From: Cudoniella acicularis | Taxonomy: Eukaryota; Ascomycota; Leotiomycetes; Helotiales; Helotiaceae | DNA: 20,686 nucleotides | NCBI GenBank assembly: GCA_013054445.1 | Contig: JAAMPI010001044.1 | Span: 1-20,686, forward strand | Direction of reading: 5' to 3' | Part shown: in pieces, positions 7,189-16,980 of the stretch | Position numbering within the stretch: the first letter of the stretch is position 1 | Layout: each line of letters opens with the position of its first letter | Translations under genes and position numbers: made by a program | Notes under the pieces: generated by a model | Told to the model about the DNA's origin: nothing | What the model saw: only the letters and a program-made list of their open reading frames with translations | The model's database searches: none

Positions 7189-8207
7189 GCTCTGGCAGCC
7201 AGTTCTGAATGATTGGGTTGTGTCGGGTTACGAGTTTTTGGTTAGATGGAATGGGCTTGGTAGGGTTGGGTTAGGTTGGATATACAGGATGGTTTGGATT
7301 GGATGGGTACAGCATTTAGGCGCTCATTGATGAGTGTGGGGAACATCCCAGTAAGATGAGATTTTTAATACCCGTCCGTATGGATAGATAACCTGCGGTG
7401 CGCGGGTGCGGAGAAACTTACTTTCTTTGTGTCGAAATGAAAATTCCTTTTTATTTCACCATTATCACTTGCCTCACTCACTTTACGACACAGCTGGAAT
7501 TAACTTGAGAGTTGAGATTATTGTGTCACCATTGTTGGAATTTAAATCCCTCCTTCCTATTTCGCCAGATTCCATGAGTTGTGTAACGTCCTGATCTAGA
7601 TCGAAAGTGCATGAACGCGTAGAGACACCATCTCGGCCATTCGAGAATTCCCATTTTGACCCCACATACATATAAATTCTCGGTAGATCAATTTTCGAGC
7701 TACCGTGCCGAGTCCAGGGAAAAAGCTTGGAACCGAGTCGACTGCTTACTGCAGGTACCTATATCCTGGGATACCGTTGTACATGAGCTTTTGCTTCCTT
7801 GATGGCAAATGTTCATTTTCGGCAAATAGGTTGTGGGACATTGGGATTTGATTGGTCATTTTCTTTTGCCTTCTCTAGGTTTTCTTCTGGCAGATCATCG
7901 ATGGATGGTAATTGTTCTGTAGTTTTGTGGGGTAAGTAAATGAGTTGCTCAACTACCGCTCGGTAGATGTGGGGTTATGGTGTGGCTTTGCTTTGGATGT
8001 ATAGTACAGTAAGACTTCGCGTGGTGTTTGATTGATGGATTTTTCGCTTCAGTTATGTAGTTGTTGGGAATTCGACCAGTCTCCTGGATTGATCTGCCTC
8101 GGTTTTGCGTTCATTTCTGCCAAGGCTTTTCTGAGGACACGCTCCTGGGCATTCAGTTCAACCATCTGCTTGCCGAGTATGGATTGCCTGTCTCGTAGTT
8201 CCTCAAA
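7189..8207. other. Intergenic stretch without a supported gene
   Basis: It lies between the 3' ends of the ferric-reductase remnant (plus) and the unrecognised pseudogene (minus). It is AT/T-rich, has a short G/T-rich tract (7210-7290), and frames here of up to about 66 codons have no recognisable domain. Nothing else is seen. Confidence 0.5.
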
Positions 8208-9137
8208 TTATATGGTAAGTTTTTGCTGCTCTTGTGATGTGGCTTTTCCAATCAGCGTTCTCAATTTTTCTTTCCACTTTGACAGTCTTGGCTTTCCTTG
8301 GCTATTTCCAAGCATTTGTATGAAGTCGAGGGCGTCTTGGAGCATGCATTCGACAACGGCAAGAGGGAGCCCAGGCACTCGGTGGACGGCTGTATGGCGA
8401 ATATAAACTATCCGGCGTAAAAATTGTTTAAGTGGCTGCTTTATGAGGAGACATTTAGGGATGGGTTCGAGGTCTCTCAAAAACTTGCAGAAGATATCTA
8501 ACTCGGTGGCCTCTCAGCATGTCCAGCTGTATTGATCTGCATGGGAAGGGAATTGTGCGCGAACGAATTTGAAACTTTCTTTTTCGAGTATATGTTGTGT
8601 TTTCGTCAGAATCTTGTGTTGGATACTGACTGGGAGGTAAGCCAGATCGAGGGAGGGGATTTTGAATAGACTTAGAGCTTGACTAGAAGTTTGAATTTGT
8701 TTTGACGTGAGATTTCCACGATTTACTAGATAGATTAGATCAATACAAACTCAGCTGGATGAATGGGTCGCAGAGATAAAAAGCTCACCTTTCTGCACTT
8801 CGGCTTCAGCTTCAGCTTTAGGCACCCGATCCATTTCGCCGGCTTAAGGGCCATTCGCAGTAGTCACCTCATCCATCATCTCCACGTTTTCACCTTCAGT
8901 TCCCCGAGGTTCGGTTTTGACTTGCATAAGGTTGATCTGTCGCGCTTGACGCTTTTTGAATCGCTTCTCTTGCCTCTTTCGCCTTCTATTTGCGACCTTC
9001 TCGTCCCAAGCTTGTCGCATCATCCTCGAGGTAGCTTTCTCTGTGGACGTGACTGTTTCCTCACCTTTTTGATCTTTTGATGCTTCATCTGCTTCGCTAT
9101 CTTCCTTGAAAGCAGTCAACTCTTCGTGTGGGGCCAT
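8208..9137 (-). pseudogene. Unrecognised fungal protein gene with two in-frame stop codons
   Basis: The ATG at 9137 has a strong context (CGCCATGG). The same minus frame stays coding-like to TAA 8210-8208. A 63-nt intron (8788-8726, GTGAGC...TCTAATC...TCTAG, phase-neutral) removes one stop, giving 289 codons. Two stops remain: TAA 8846-8844 (codon 98) and TGA 8516-8514. The N-terminal third is acidic then strongly basic (NRRRKRQEKRFKKRQARQ, nuclear-signal-like). The C-terminal part is helical, has a conserved-looking block YIRHTAVHR and ends in a Lys-rich helix. I do not recognise the family with certainty. Weak 51-nt (GTGAAA...CTTAAG) and 54-nt (GTTCGC...GAGAG) introns could remove the two stops, so a functional multi-intron gene is not excluded. 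Confidence 0.5.
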
Positions 9138-9929
9138 GGCGATGTATAGTTGACTGGGTGATGTATTCAATCTTGAGATGATGTGGGAGTTGAAGAAAGA
9201 ATCACATAGGTATTACTGAACTAATTTAGCGTTTGCTTTCCCGAGAAAGAAAGCACTCCAGTATCTGTGGAAGGTACTTGTTTTGGCACGTGCTTTTCAC
9301 AGCATCGCGATTGCTATATTCAAAACGCCGCCAGTACACGTGACTCGTCCCCCTTTCTGAGCTCCACTACTCCAACATCCTTCGCTTACTCGACCCAACT
9401 TCAAATCTCAGGCATCAGTAAAACAATATAGAGCTCAGCGATAAGATGCACAGATAAGCAAAAATTTAATATCTAAAAGCTAACAAGATTTGTAATATCT
9501 AAATTATTCGACTCGAAGGATTTGCGACATATCATTAAGTGATCGGCAACCGCACAAACCAAATGACCTGGAGAATTCCAAAACCTGCTCTTGTCAGCAT
9601 GTGCGCATTTCCAAATACTTCCTAAAGTGCCTTGACCCAATGCAGTAATCAAAAGAAACACCTCGCACCGTCATCACTTTAATATCCCATCCCCACGCAT
9701 CCTGCCCCTCCCCCACGCTCTCACGGGAGAAAAAATCATGGAGCCGCAAAAACACATCACGCTTCATGCGGAATTTTCCCATTCTCGAATTGATTATTGG
9801 GTCACATTCCAAATCCTTCGACGCTGTTGTTTCGCACCTTCCCGTTCCGTTCTGTGCTGCCGGAGGATGAACTTTACATAAAAGCGAGGTTTATTAGGCT
9901 AAACAGCCACCTCCGAGTTGGAAAGCGTA
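9138..9929. other. Intergenic stretch; upstream of the 8208-9137 gene
   Basis: Two CACGTG E-box palindromes stand at 9287-9292 and 9337-9342, 50 bp apart, 150-205 bp upstream of the ATG at 9137, and are plausible bHLH sites. Minus-strand frames at 9473-9661 and 9594-9812 have no recognisable domain. Nothing else supported. Confidence 0.5.
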
Positions 9930-10567
9930 TTAGCCACAATTCATCTTTCCTCTTTTTTGAGGTTGAAAGATAGGAAACGAGAGAGAAAGAGATGAGCCAG
10001 GGAGGAAGAAGGAGAGGTAGCAAGCGACGAAGAGGAGGACGGAGGCTTTGAGGAGCGCGTTGCTGGATAGGGTGGGCGAGTCCGCGGATTCCGTGCCCCC
10101 GTAGATGGCGAGGGCGATGCCGGCTATGGCGAGGATGGAGATGAAGGTGAAGATTTTGGGGTGGATTGTGTTGGTGAATTTATTCCTGTTTATATCAAGT
10201 CCACGGATTAGCTTTCCAGTTCTGAGTCCTTGATGCAGTCTGCGACTTTGAAGTGAAGATAAACTAGTACTTACAATCTCACGAATAACCCAAGGTTCAA
10301 CAGCGTCAGAGGAGCCAAGCCGATTCCCTGGCAGATGAGCGCGCCTCCGTAGACGGAGTCAGTGGGGTAGTTGATCGAGGCGAGCTGGAAACTAGCGGCG
10401 AGTATGCGGAGGGTTGAGAAGGTGACGAGGATGACCCATCCTTCTGAGCGCCGGAATCCGTGGCGCCAGCAGAGCACGAAGCCGAAGATTAGGTATATGC
10501 TGAAGAAGAAGAGTTGGATGACGGCGACGCCGTCGCGGTAGGTGAAGATGCCGGGTTGGTCTAGCAT
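9930..10567 (-). CDS. DUF7702-like multi-pass membrane protein, C-terminally shortened
   Basis: Exon 1 is 10567-10275 and exon 2 10185-9930, separated by an 89-nt intron with GTAAGT donor, GCTAAT branch and AAACAG acceptor; phase 2 joins correctly to give 182 aa. The N-terminus (TYRDGVAVIQLFFF) and the block RHGFRRSEGWVILVTFSTLR are typical of a seven-helix fungal membrane family that I believe is DUF7702. Five hydrophobic segments are visible: TM1 about 13-33, TM2 about 42-62, TM3 about 72-97, TM4 about 106-126 and TM5 about 143-162. Members usually run to about 230-280 aa with two more helices. Here the sequence after TM5 turns into a Ser/Phe/Leu tract encoded by a CT-rich repeat and stops, so a frameshift or deletion is likely. 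Function of the family is unknown. The start at ATG 10567 is preferred to upstream non-ATG codons. Confidence 0.65.
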
Positions 10568-11608
10568 TTTTTCGTTGGTGAGCGACTTGTGTAGGAGGTT
10601 CCAGAGGGAGGTGTTGTCTGACTGGAAGACGTGTGACAATATCTCGAAGACGATGACGGTCGGATTTTCAAAATGAAAAAGAAAGAAAAGGAGTTAAAGA
10701 CAGTAGGAGCAAGACAGGAAAAACGGCGCAAAGGACGGACTAGAGGATTATATGCTGCTAAAGCAACAGGAAAGTGATATCTGAATCCCGCCAACTTGAA
10801 ACTCAAAGATGCCTTAATCCATCCCATGCCAAAATACGTAACCTCACAGCATGCACGCACCAAATTGATACAGAGAAGGGTTCCACAGAGCCATGTTGAG
10901 GTGCATTTACAGGGCTCTACGTAAAGCCATTGCGTGGTTAATTATTTATTTTGCAGAGAAGAACTTACTGAAAGTGTTCCAGAAAGCAACTGTGCCTCCG
11001 GAAAGCAGTCTCGCCAGATTGTAGATTGCCATTCCTAGCAACGCTGCGTGTAAGGTTGCGCTTAAGTTACCTCTTTCGGTAACCTGGATGCATAAACCTT
11101 GCAACCCTCGAACTGCATCCTCATTACCCTTTTCGGACAGGGAATTCTGGTCACGGGAAATAATCAACTTTCTTTCCGGGTAAAATCTTTAACGCCGTCG
11201 GCTTTCGCTCTCGAGCCTCGACTCATGCTGTACTATTTTTAATTTTACTTAGCTCATCATGCGCGTTGCCTTACCTCACGTTGAGAAAAGAAAAGGGGTC
11301 GCCCTCCTTTACGTCGCTTAAAACCTTGTTTACCCCGCATTACCGAAGGGGTGGCGTCAGAGAACAGCTACTGAAGAGACGTACCTCGAAGAGAATTGCT
11401 CACTTGAATTGAAGTTAGCTTATCTGAAGGAAGCGTTGTTATAATTGTATTCCATTTAACCTTTATTTATGCCATTGCATTATTGATTATTCAATATCAA
11501 AACAAAATTTCCAGAGAACCATTCAGAGCCGCCTCCGTTAGAATTGGGAATAGCGTCCTCTTCGTCAATTTTGTAATGATAGAGCTGCTCATCTACCCCG
11601 CTTCTAGG
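10568..11608. other. Interval between membrane protein and HET remnant; one weak exon-like frame
   Basis: A minus-strand frame 11167-10946 ends at a good donor (GTAAGT at about 10971) after a hydrophobic stretch (LHAALLGMAIYNLARLL). It could be an exon of an unidentified or decayed gene, but no partner exon or family is recognised. The rest is AT-rich with nothing supported. Confidence 0.35.
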
Positions 11609-12333
11609 TTAAGATTTATTTGGTTCTTTTATACGAGTAGCGGCACTGTGGTAGCCCTCTAGGTACATCTTTCGGAAGACCCCTATACGAGTAAACATGC
11701 CTTTGGTAACTGTAGCTTTGAGAATCAAACCATCTAGAGCATATTCAGGTCCAGCTACGGGAACCTAGAACAAGTTAGTACCTCGTTTCAATAAGAACGA
11801 GAGTGTCAAGTATCAAAGATCCGCTAATAGATTCCAAATTAAGTTTCGCCTGTAATAGCGTTTGTGGTTGGCTTGTGTGGGTTTATTGGATCGATTTCTT
11901 GAGCTTGATCATGATGAGCCAGGACTAAACGATCCTCCTCGGAAAGTTGATTTAAAACCCTAAGGCACAGTTGACAGCCACCGTCTGCGGCCTCCAGGAA
12001 CGCTTGGCAAGATTGATGGTGTAAAAATCGTGGAATATCGCTATCGTTTTGCAAGTACGACTCTTGTGAAACATCCGCACTCGCTTCCTCTTCGGAGTCT
12101 ACCCCATCCTCGCGTTCTTCTTCCGCCTCGGATTCGTCGTTGAGGGCGGGTTCGACAACGGATTTGTCGGGTTCCTGAGTATGGGAAAGAGTTGACGGAT
12201 TATCTCCTGTTTCGCTTTCTGCTTGGGACCCCAGATTCGAATATTTGGCGTCAATATTTTGGATATCGACTCCCCAAGAATGGGCAATGCGCTCTCCACG
12301 GAAAATCATCTCACACGCCTTGCACAATCCCAT
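11609..12333 (-). pseudogene. HET-domain (heterokaryon incompatibility) protein remnant, central domain missing
   Basis: ATG 12333 begins GLCKACEMIFRGE, the start typical of one class of fungal HET proteins, followed by a Glu/Asp-rich insert (about residues 65-100) and HHQSCQAFLEAADGGCQLC, the pre-HET Cys motif. The frame stops at 11839. Only 80 nt further on, a textbook 3' splice site (TACTAAC at 11780-11774, then TTGTTCTAG) leads to an exon 11764-11609 encoding LDGLILKATVTKGMFTRIGVF, the usual C-terminal block of these proteins. The HET domain itself and the rest of the normal 600-700-aa protein are absent, and no donor matches the acceptor. The ends fit one gene that lost its middle by internal deletion. 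HET proteins trigger cell death after fusion of incompatible hyphae; this copy cannot. Confidence 0.7.
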
Positions 12334-12484
12334 CGTTGTCAACAAGCCTTCAGAGAGCGAATCCGGCAAATGTCTTTCGTCGTATGAGCCGCTGGTGACA
12401 CGAGGAGCAAGCCTGATTCCTGAAATATCTGTCCGTATCGTTGAGAGCCTTGGCTAGCTGGAGATTTGGCTTCGCAATAGGAAA

Positions 12485-12504
12485 GTACCTACCTAGGTAG
12501 GTAC
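12485..12504. repeat. 20-bp perfect palindrome GTACCTACCTAGGTAGGTAC
   Basis: Both halves are exact reverse complements with CCTAGG at the centre. It lies about 150 bp upstream of the HET remnant start. TACCTAGGTA-type words are, to my knowledge, frequent in Pezizomycotina intergenic DNA, so a specific role is not implied. Confidence 0.95.
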
Positions 12505-14215
12505 TAGGCTCGGTCGGTTCGGGACAGCATCCACCTCAAGTATATCAGATTAACCGCTTCTGAAAGTTTGCCTTGAAAAGTCTAGTCGACGAACAGCGCA
12601 AATAGATTGCGATGATATTACTTTGATGTTTTGATTCTTAATCTTGACACAATAAGGGGAAAGTGTTTTTTTTAAATTCTTTTTTCACCTCCTAAAGGAG
12701 CGATGGATTTACGATCAATTGATGCAGGAATAGCAGGGATAGAATACCAAGTCTTCCTTTTTTTTTTTTTTTACAAATTACAAAGTGAATTAGTTAAATA
12801 AGTAATAAATGAATAAGTATCCGTACTTAGTACTATTATAAGACGTCTGGGTTTTTTATAAAGCATCGAGCATGGAATCTAGAAGAGAAGATTAGAGTAA
12901 GACAGAAGAGAAGGTATAGAGAATTTTCGGAATAAGCTATACAAGATTAGGACAGATTAATATAAATAGTTTGATACCTATTTAAAAGAGTTTTCTGACT
13001 TTATGTTAGCTCGAATGTCAATGTCTTTTTATACTGCTCACTCGTCTCATGTTGATCGGGAGAAATATTTAGATAAACGAACGAGTCAAAGTAAGACAGC
13101 GAATGAGTAAAAGAGCGAATTAGAGAATGACAGTATTTTAGTTTGTCTTTTGCTTTCTCTCTTACCTCATACACATTTCCTAATAAAATATCATGCACTT
13201 CCCAAACCCAACCTCTAATCCACCCGCACTGCTTTCCCTGACAAACACCCCTTCTGTAACGTAAAAATTTTCTGAAACATCCCTCGTCTCTTGGACTTCG
13301 AGGAACTTCTTATCGCGTAGCTCTGTTTCTGTATCTTAATCATTGATACTACCAAAAATTACCTTGCCCCGCACATCAAAGCTTAAATAACCTCTCTATT
13401 CCGTACTATTCAATTCAATTTTCAAGTCCTAAGAAAATTGAATTTCTAAGCCCAAGGACGAACCACAGATTTACGGAAAAGCTCGTGAATAATGATAAAA
13501 GAAAACACAGAGCTCATGAGTTAGGGTAGAGCGTCTTGAAAACGTACGAGATTGAAGGAGCTATTATTGGATGCCGTGAAAGACGAAGAAGAAACGCTAC
13601 AAGGCAAACATTCTGTTGCGGCTAGAAGATTTGGATGTCAAAGAGCGGTGGACGGATGATTTTGCTTTTGAATTTTAGGGAAACGAGAAAGAGAAAGGGA
13701 ACAAAAGGAAGGAAAAGATTGATTGAAGTAAGGTTACGGAAGAAACACTTGCCCTGCTGCTGCTGTCAACTTACTTACCCGTTTGTTTATTCTTTCCCTC
13801 GTTCTTAAAACAACAAATAACAGACCCCCAAACGTCACACACAAACTCACCCCTCAAACTCCCCGCTGAAAAGCATCTATCCATATACCGAGTACGCCGA
13901 GTTCTCAGCAACACCACATCAACCCAGCACACACACGACATCCGCTCCGCAAAATGAGTGCTTGTTTTTCTGCGGCACCATTAGATCTCGACATCGAATT
14001 AGGAGCATAGCAGAAGAAAGGAAGGAATTTATAGGAGGTTAAGTTGATTGGAGATTTAAGGGAGGGGGAGAGAGAGTCATTTTGAAATTTTTCATTTTCA
14101 AACGTGATAGGAAAATAGACACTGGATAGGCAGGGAAATAATTAAGTAGAAGGAACGAAGCAAAATTCACTCCCTACTCCCCCACCTACTTCCAACCTCC
14201 TACCCCTCCAACCAC

Positions 14216-14223
14216 TATAAAAG
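14216..14223 (+). promoter_or_regulatory. Putative TATA box (TATAAAAG) after a CT-rich tract
   Basis: TATAAAAG follows a C/T-rich, nearly G-free tract (about 14168-14215), the layout common in strong filamentous-fungus promoters. No protein-coding frame of note follows on the plus strand, so any transcript would be non-coding or encode only short peptides. Confidence 0.35.
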
Positions 14224-14865
14224 CCCCCCACCCAAACTAATCCCATATCCACAAGCTTTCTCCTTAAGAAGAGCGTTGTCATCGATTTTCGGAGCTTTTA
14301 TAGGAGCCCAAGAAACACATGTTCGTAGCCATGATTTACGAGCGGGAGCTCACCTTGTTCCTTGTGTACTGTGACAAGAAGGCGAGGAGGGAAGGAGGCG
14401 GGTAAGTGCGGATGAGTAAGTTGCATCGTCTGGTTTGATTTCCTTCTTCCCACTCGCTCGCATATTCGTATTATTGTTGTCATTTCTTACATCTTGCTAA
14501 TATGCATTCAGTCGGTCGGTCGTCTATTTATTCATTCATTCGCACCCCTCTTCCCACCCTACCCCTCTCCCCTCACAACTGAAGCGGCAAATCCTACTTT
14601 ATTAAACCATACTCGAATGACCGCGCGAGATGAAAGTTATTCGCCGTCTTTCAGTCTGGGCGATAGCGCTGATAATCTCCGCAACGTTTGTTTAAAGCTG
14701 GAACTCAACACTCTTTCACTTAAATACCCTCGACTATATTAAAGTAAATAAATACCTTAGTAACTTTACTATCAACAAATAACACTGCACAGAACAAGCT
14801 AGACAGATTTAACTATCTGCTGTGATAAACAATCGAGAATCGAGGACGTGGAAGATGTTGGGGTA

Positions 14866-14873
14866 CTTTTATA
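14866..14873 (-). promoter_or_regulatory. Putative TATA box (TATAAAAG) on the minus strand
   Basis: On the minus strand a long polypyrimidine tract (15030-14874) precedes TATAAAAG. It faces the plus-strand box at 14216 (convergent) and is back to back with the plus-strand box at 15143 (270 bp). No protein frame downstream is recognised. Confidence 0.35.
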
Positions 14874-15142
14874 AGAGGCAAAGGGGACGGGGGGGGGAGG
14901 AGGAAGAATGACTCACGAGAACTACGCAGAAGGTACGGAGGTAGAGGGTAGAGGGTGAATGGATCGAGGAAAGTGGAAGGGTGAATAATGAGGAAGGAGC
15001 GGAGGGAAAAGAGGGAGGTAGAAGCGCTGCTTTGAAAAATGCAGATATAATTCTCAATAGCAGAGAGTAAATGGACAGACGGTACAACAATCCCGATCTG
15101 AAGAAACCAAAGAGAAGAAAAGAGAAAGTCAAAGCCATCGAG

Positions 15143-15150
15143 TATAAAAG
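15143..15150 (+). promoter_or_regulatory. Putative TATA box (TATAAAAG) upstream of a G-free leader-like tract
   Basis: TATAAAAG stands about 90 bp before a C/A/T tract (15232-15354) with only three G, resembling a fungal 5' leader. The first ATGs downstream give peptides of 14 and 4 residues. A transcript from here would run antisense into the 3' end of ATG27. Confidence 0.35.
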
Positions 15151-15478
15151 ATATCATATATCTCATCCAGCTAGTCAGCTAGCCAGTAGCGCCGTCACCA
15201 CCTATTGATATACACCCACTGTCCATCGATGCCATTCCATCCCATCCCCTCACCGAATACTATCCCACCATAATCTCATCTTCTCACTTCAATTCAACGC
15301 ATCCATACAATATCAATTCCAAACCCACCACCCAACCAACCCAACCGAAACCCAGTCTACCCAAGATCAAATCCAGAACGCCAACCCATTGCACTTGTAA
15401 TTGTACCATGCTTACTTTCTAGCAGGCTAAATAGCCCCTGTCTCCCCAAATACCACCGTGACCCGTAACACAAACAGA

Positions 15479-16980
15479 TTAGTCATCCCACTCCTCGTCC
15501 AACTGATCGATCAAGCGATTTTCGTCTTCGGGGCCACGTCCGTTTCGACCACGACCGCTAGGGCCATTGGCGGAAATGGAAAGGGCGCTGTAGCCGCGGT
15601 GGGTGGGGAGGAAACGAGCGCAGGATGAAGTGGCGATTATGAGGATGTCCTATTTTAAAGACAAAATATTAGCTTGTTTATTTTGAATGGTGGGAAAGTA
15701 GGAGGTGGACGGATAGGTCGTGGAGGAAACAGAATGGAATTGAGGACGCCAAGCCCAAAGCACCGTGATGCCGCTATGCTGTACAGGTATGCTACACTAT
15801 CCTAAACAACAGGCCCGCCGTTCGTACAAATGCTATGCGGAAAACAGATTGACAAAGATTGGGTATTTGTACATGACGAAGTTGAATGTTCGTCGACTTT
15901 TGTAAATGTACTTTTTCTTTTGTTTTGCCGCCGTCCGTGATGATTTTCGTGAAATAATGATGACGCCCCCAAATATAGATGTTCATGAAATGTGGGTAGA
16001 GTCCCATGATGACCGCGACATATACGACCTATGGCCCTTTTTTGGCATAAACATAGGCCGTACCTCCATCGTAGGTAATATGCCATCCCGTACACTCGTC
16101 ACCCGTGGGAAAATCCGTTGCTTCGCTCGCTGGAGACATGTATGCCCGCTCACCTTTATGAAATTCCCAATTCCTGCCCACATGCTGTAATTCGGTAATT
16201 GTCTCCACCCTCTCGCATGTGCCACATTTCGTTGGTAGAATACTCCTCCTAGGAAGTAGACAAGGATTGCGATAACTCCTATTATGGCGAATACAGCAGC
16301 TGGTCCAACTCCTTGTTTTGCGGGTTCTGCTGATATGCAAGCGTCTTTCGAGAGGACTTCGAAATGGTAGGAGCAATGATCTGGATCGGTGCCGACAAAG
16401 GTTACCGACGGTGCTGTCGCAAGAGGATCCTTGTCGCAATGGAAAGATATTAAACTCGATTTTCGTCGTTCTCCCTTCTTGTCATCATCTCGTTTCGTGT
16501 TGTCCCCACATGGCGAACCATTTGTATATTGTAGAACTAGTCGTCGCCCTCGAAGTGTCAGATTTGAAGATAGTTGTCTGTTTGACGTCAGCATGGATCA
16601 GGCAGCTGCAGAGAACCAACAAACCCAATAGAATATGTTTTGTCATTGTGCTCATAGAAAGCACTGACATTCTTCTTCAAATTGCTGCTAATCCCCACTG
16701 GTTTATCGATATCTGCCACAACTGGGGCGCAAATGTTCAAGGTAAAGTTGTACGGAAAGTCGTATCCTCTCACATGCCAGTCATCGATTTTGTCGTTCTT
16801 CCCAGGTTTCTTTCCATCCTTCAAAGGCAATATTGACATCTTTCTTAAATCATAGAAAGAGCCTGTGGATGACGCGACGGTACATGGCTCCACAATCTTT
16901 TCTTCTGTTGCGGCAGTCGACACCCCGCAATGTATTGCGAGGCCTATGAGTAGGGCGCTAGGTAGTGAGGAGAATAACAT
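15479..16980 (-). CDS. ATG27: Autophagy-related protein 27 (Atg27)
   Basis: Three exons: 16980-16625, 16577-16154 and 15649-15479, giving 316 aa. Intron 1 is 47 nt (GTTTGT...GCTGAC...AACAG); intron 2 is 504 nt (GTGAGC...GCTAAT...AAATAG). Atg27 is a type I membrane protein cycling between Golgi, endosomes, vacuole and Atg9 vesicles and needed for efficient autophagosome formation. Seen here: signal peptide (1-23); luminal MRH-like domain with CTVASSTGSFYDLR, WHVRGYDF, NICAPV and paired cysteines (C33 and others up to C199); transmembrane helix about 208-232 (AIIGVIAILVYFLGGVF); juxtamembrane RNVAHARGWRQLPNYSMWAG; and the acidic tail end ENRLIDQLDEEWDD. The tail has YSAL (280-283), matching the tyrosine sorting motif (YSAV in yeast) used for AP-3-dependent trafficking. 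All key parts are intact. It is divergent to ERG24. Confidence 0.95.

Larger units (their letters stand above)
12334..15478. other. 3.1-kb gene-poor, AT-rich interval
   Basis: I can support no protein gene. Contents seen: a 20-bp palindrome at 12485-12504, a poly-T run near 12757-12773, CT-rich tracts (about 14168-14215), purine-rich tracts (about 14874-15030, including nine G at 14889-14897), three TATAAAAG boxes on both strands, and a nearly G-free tract (15232-15354). Small frames at 13001-13198, 13954-14010, 14298-14483, 14494-14742 and 14813-15166 lack domains. Non-coding transcripts are possible. Confidence 0.5.

Noticed and set aside
7255..7285. Telomere-like GGTAGGGTTGGGTTAGG words
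   Set aside because: Only a few degenerate TTAGGG-like units in a G/T-rich stretch; not a tandem telomeric array.
8755..8788. 34-nt intron GTGAGC...ATCCAG in the 8208-9137 gene
   Set aside because: Too short and it leaves a stop; the 63-nt version ending TCTAG has a branch site and keeps the frame.
8514..8846. RIP as the cause of the stop codons (CAA to TAA, CGA to TGA, and CAG to TAG at 5954)
   Set aside because: Every stop codon can arise by C to T, so three cases prove nothing; the region shows no obvious extreme AT/TpA bias by eye and gag is intact.
15930..16020. Three ATGATGA-type box-C-like words in the ATG27 intron
   Set aside because: They are on the non-transcribed (plus) strand and I saw no matching D box, so no C/D snoRNA call.
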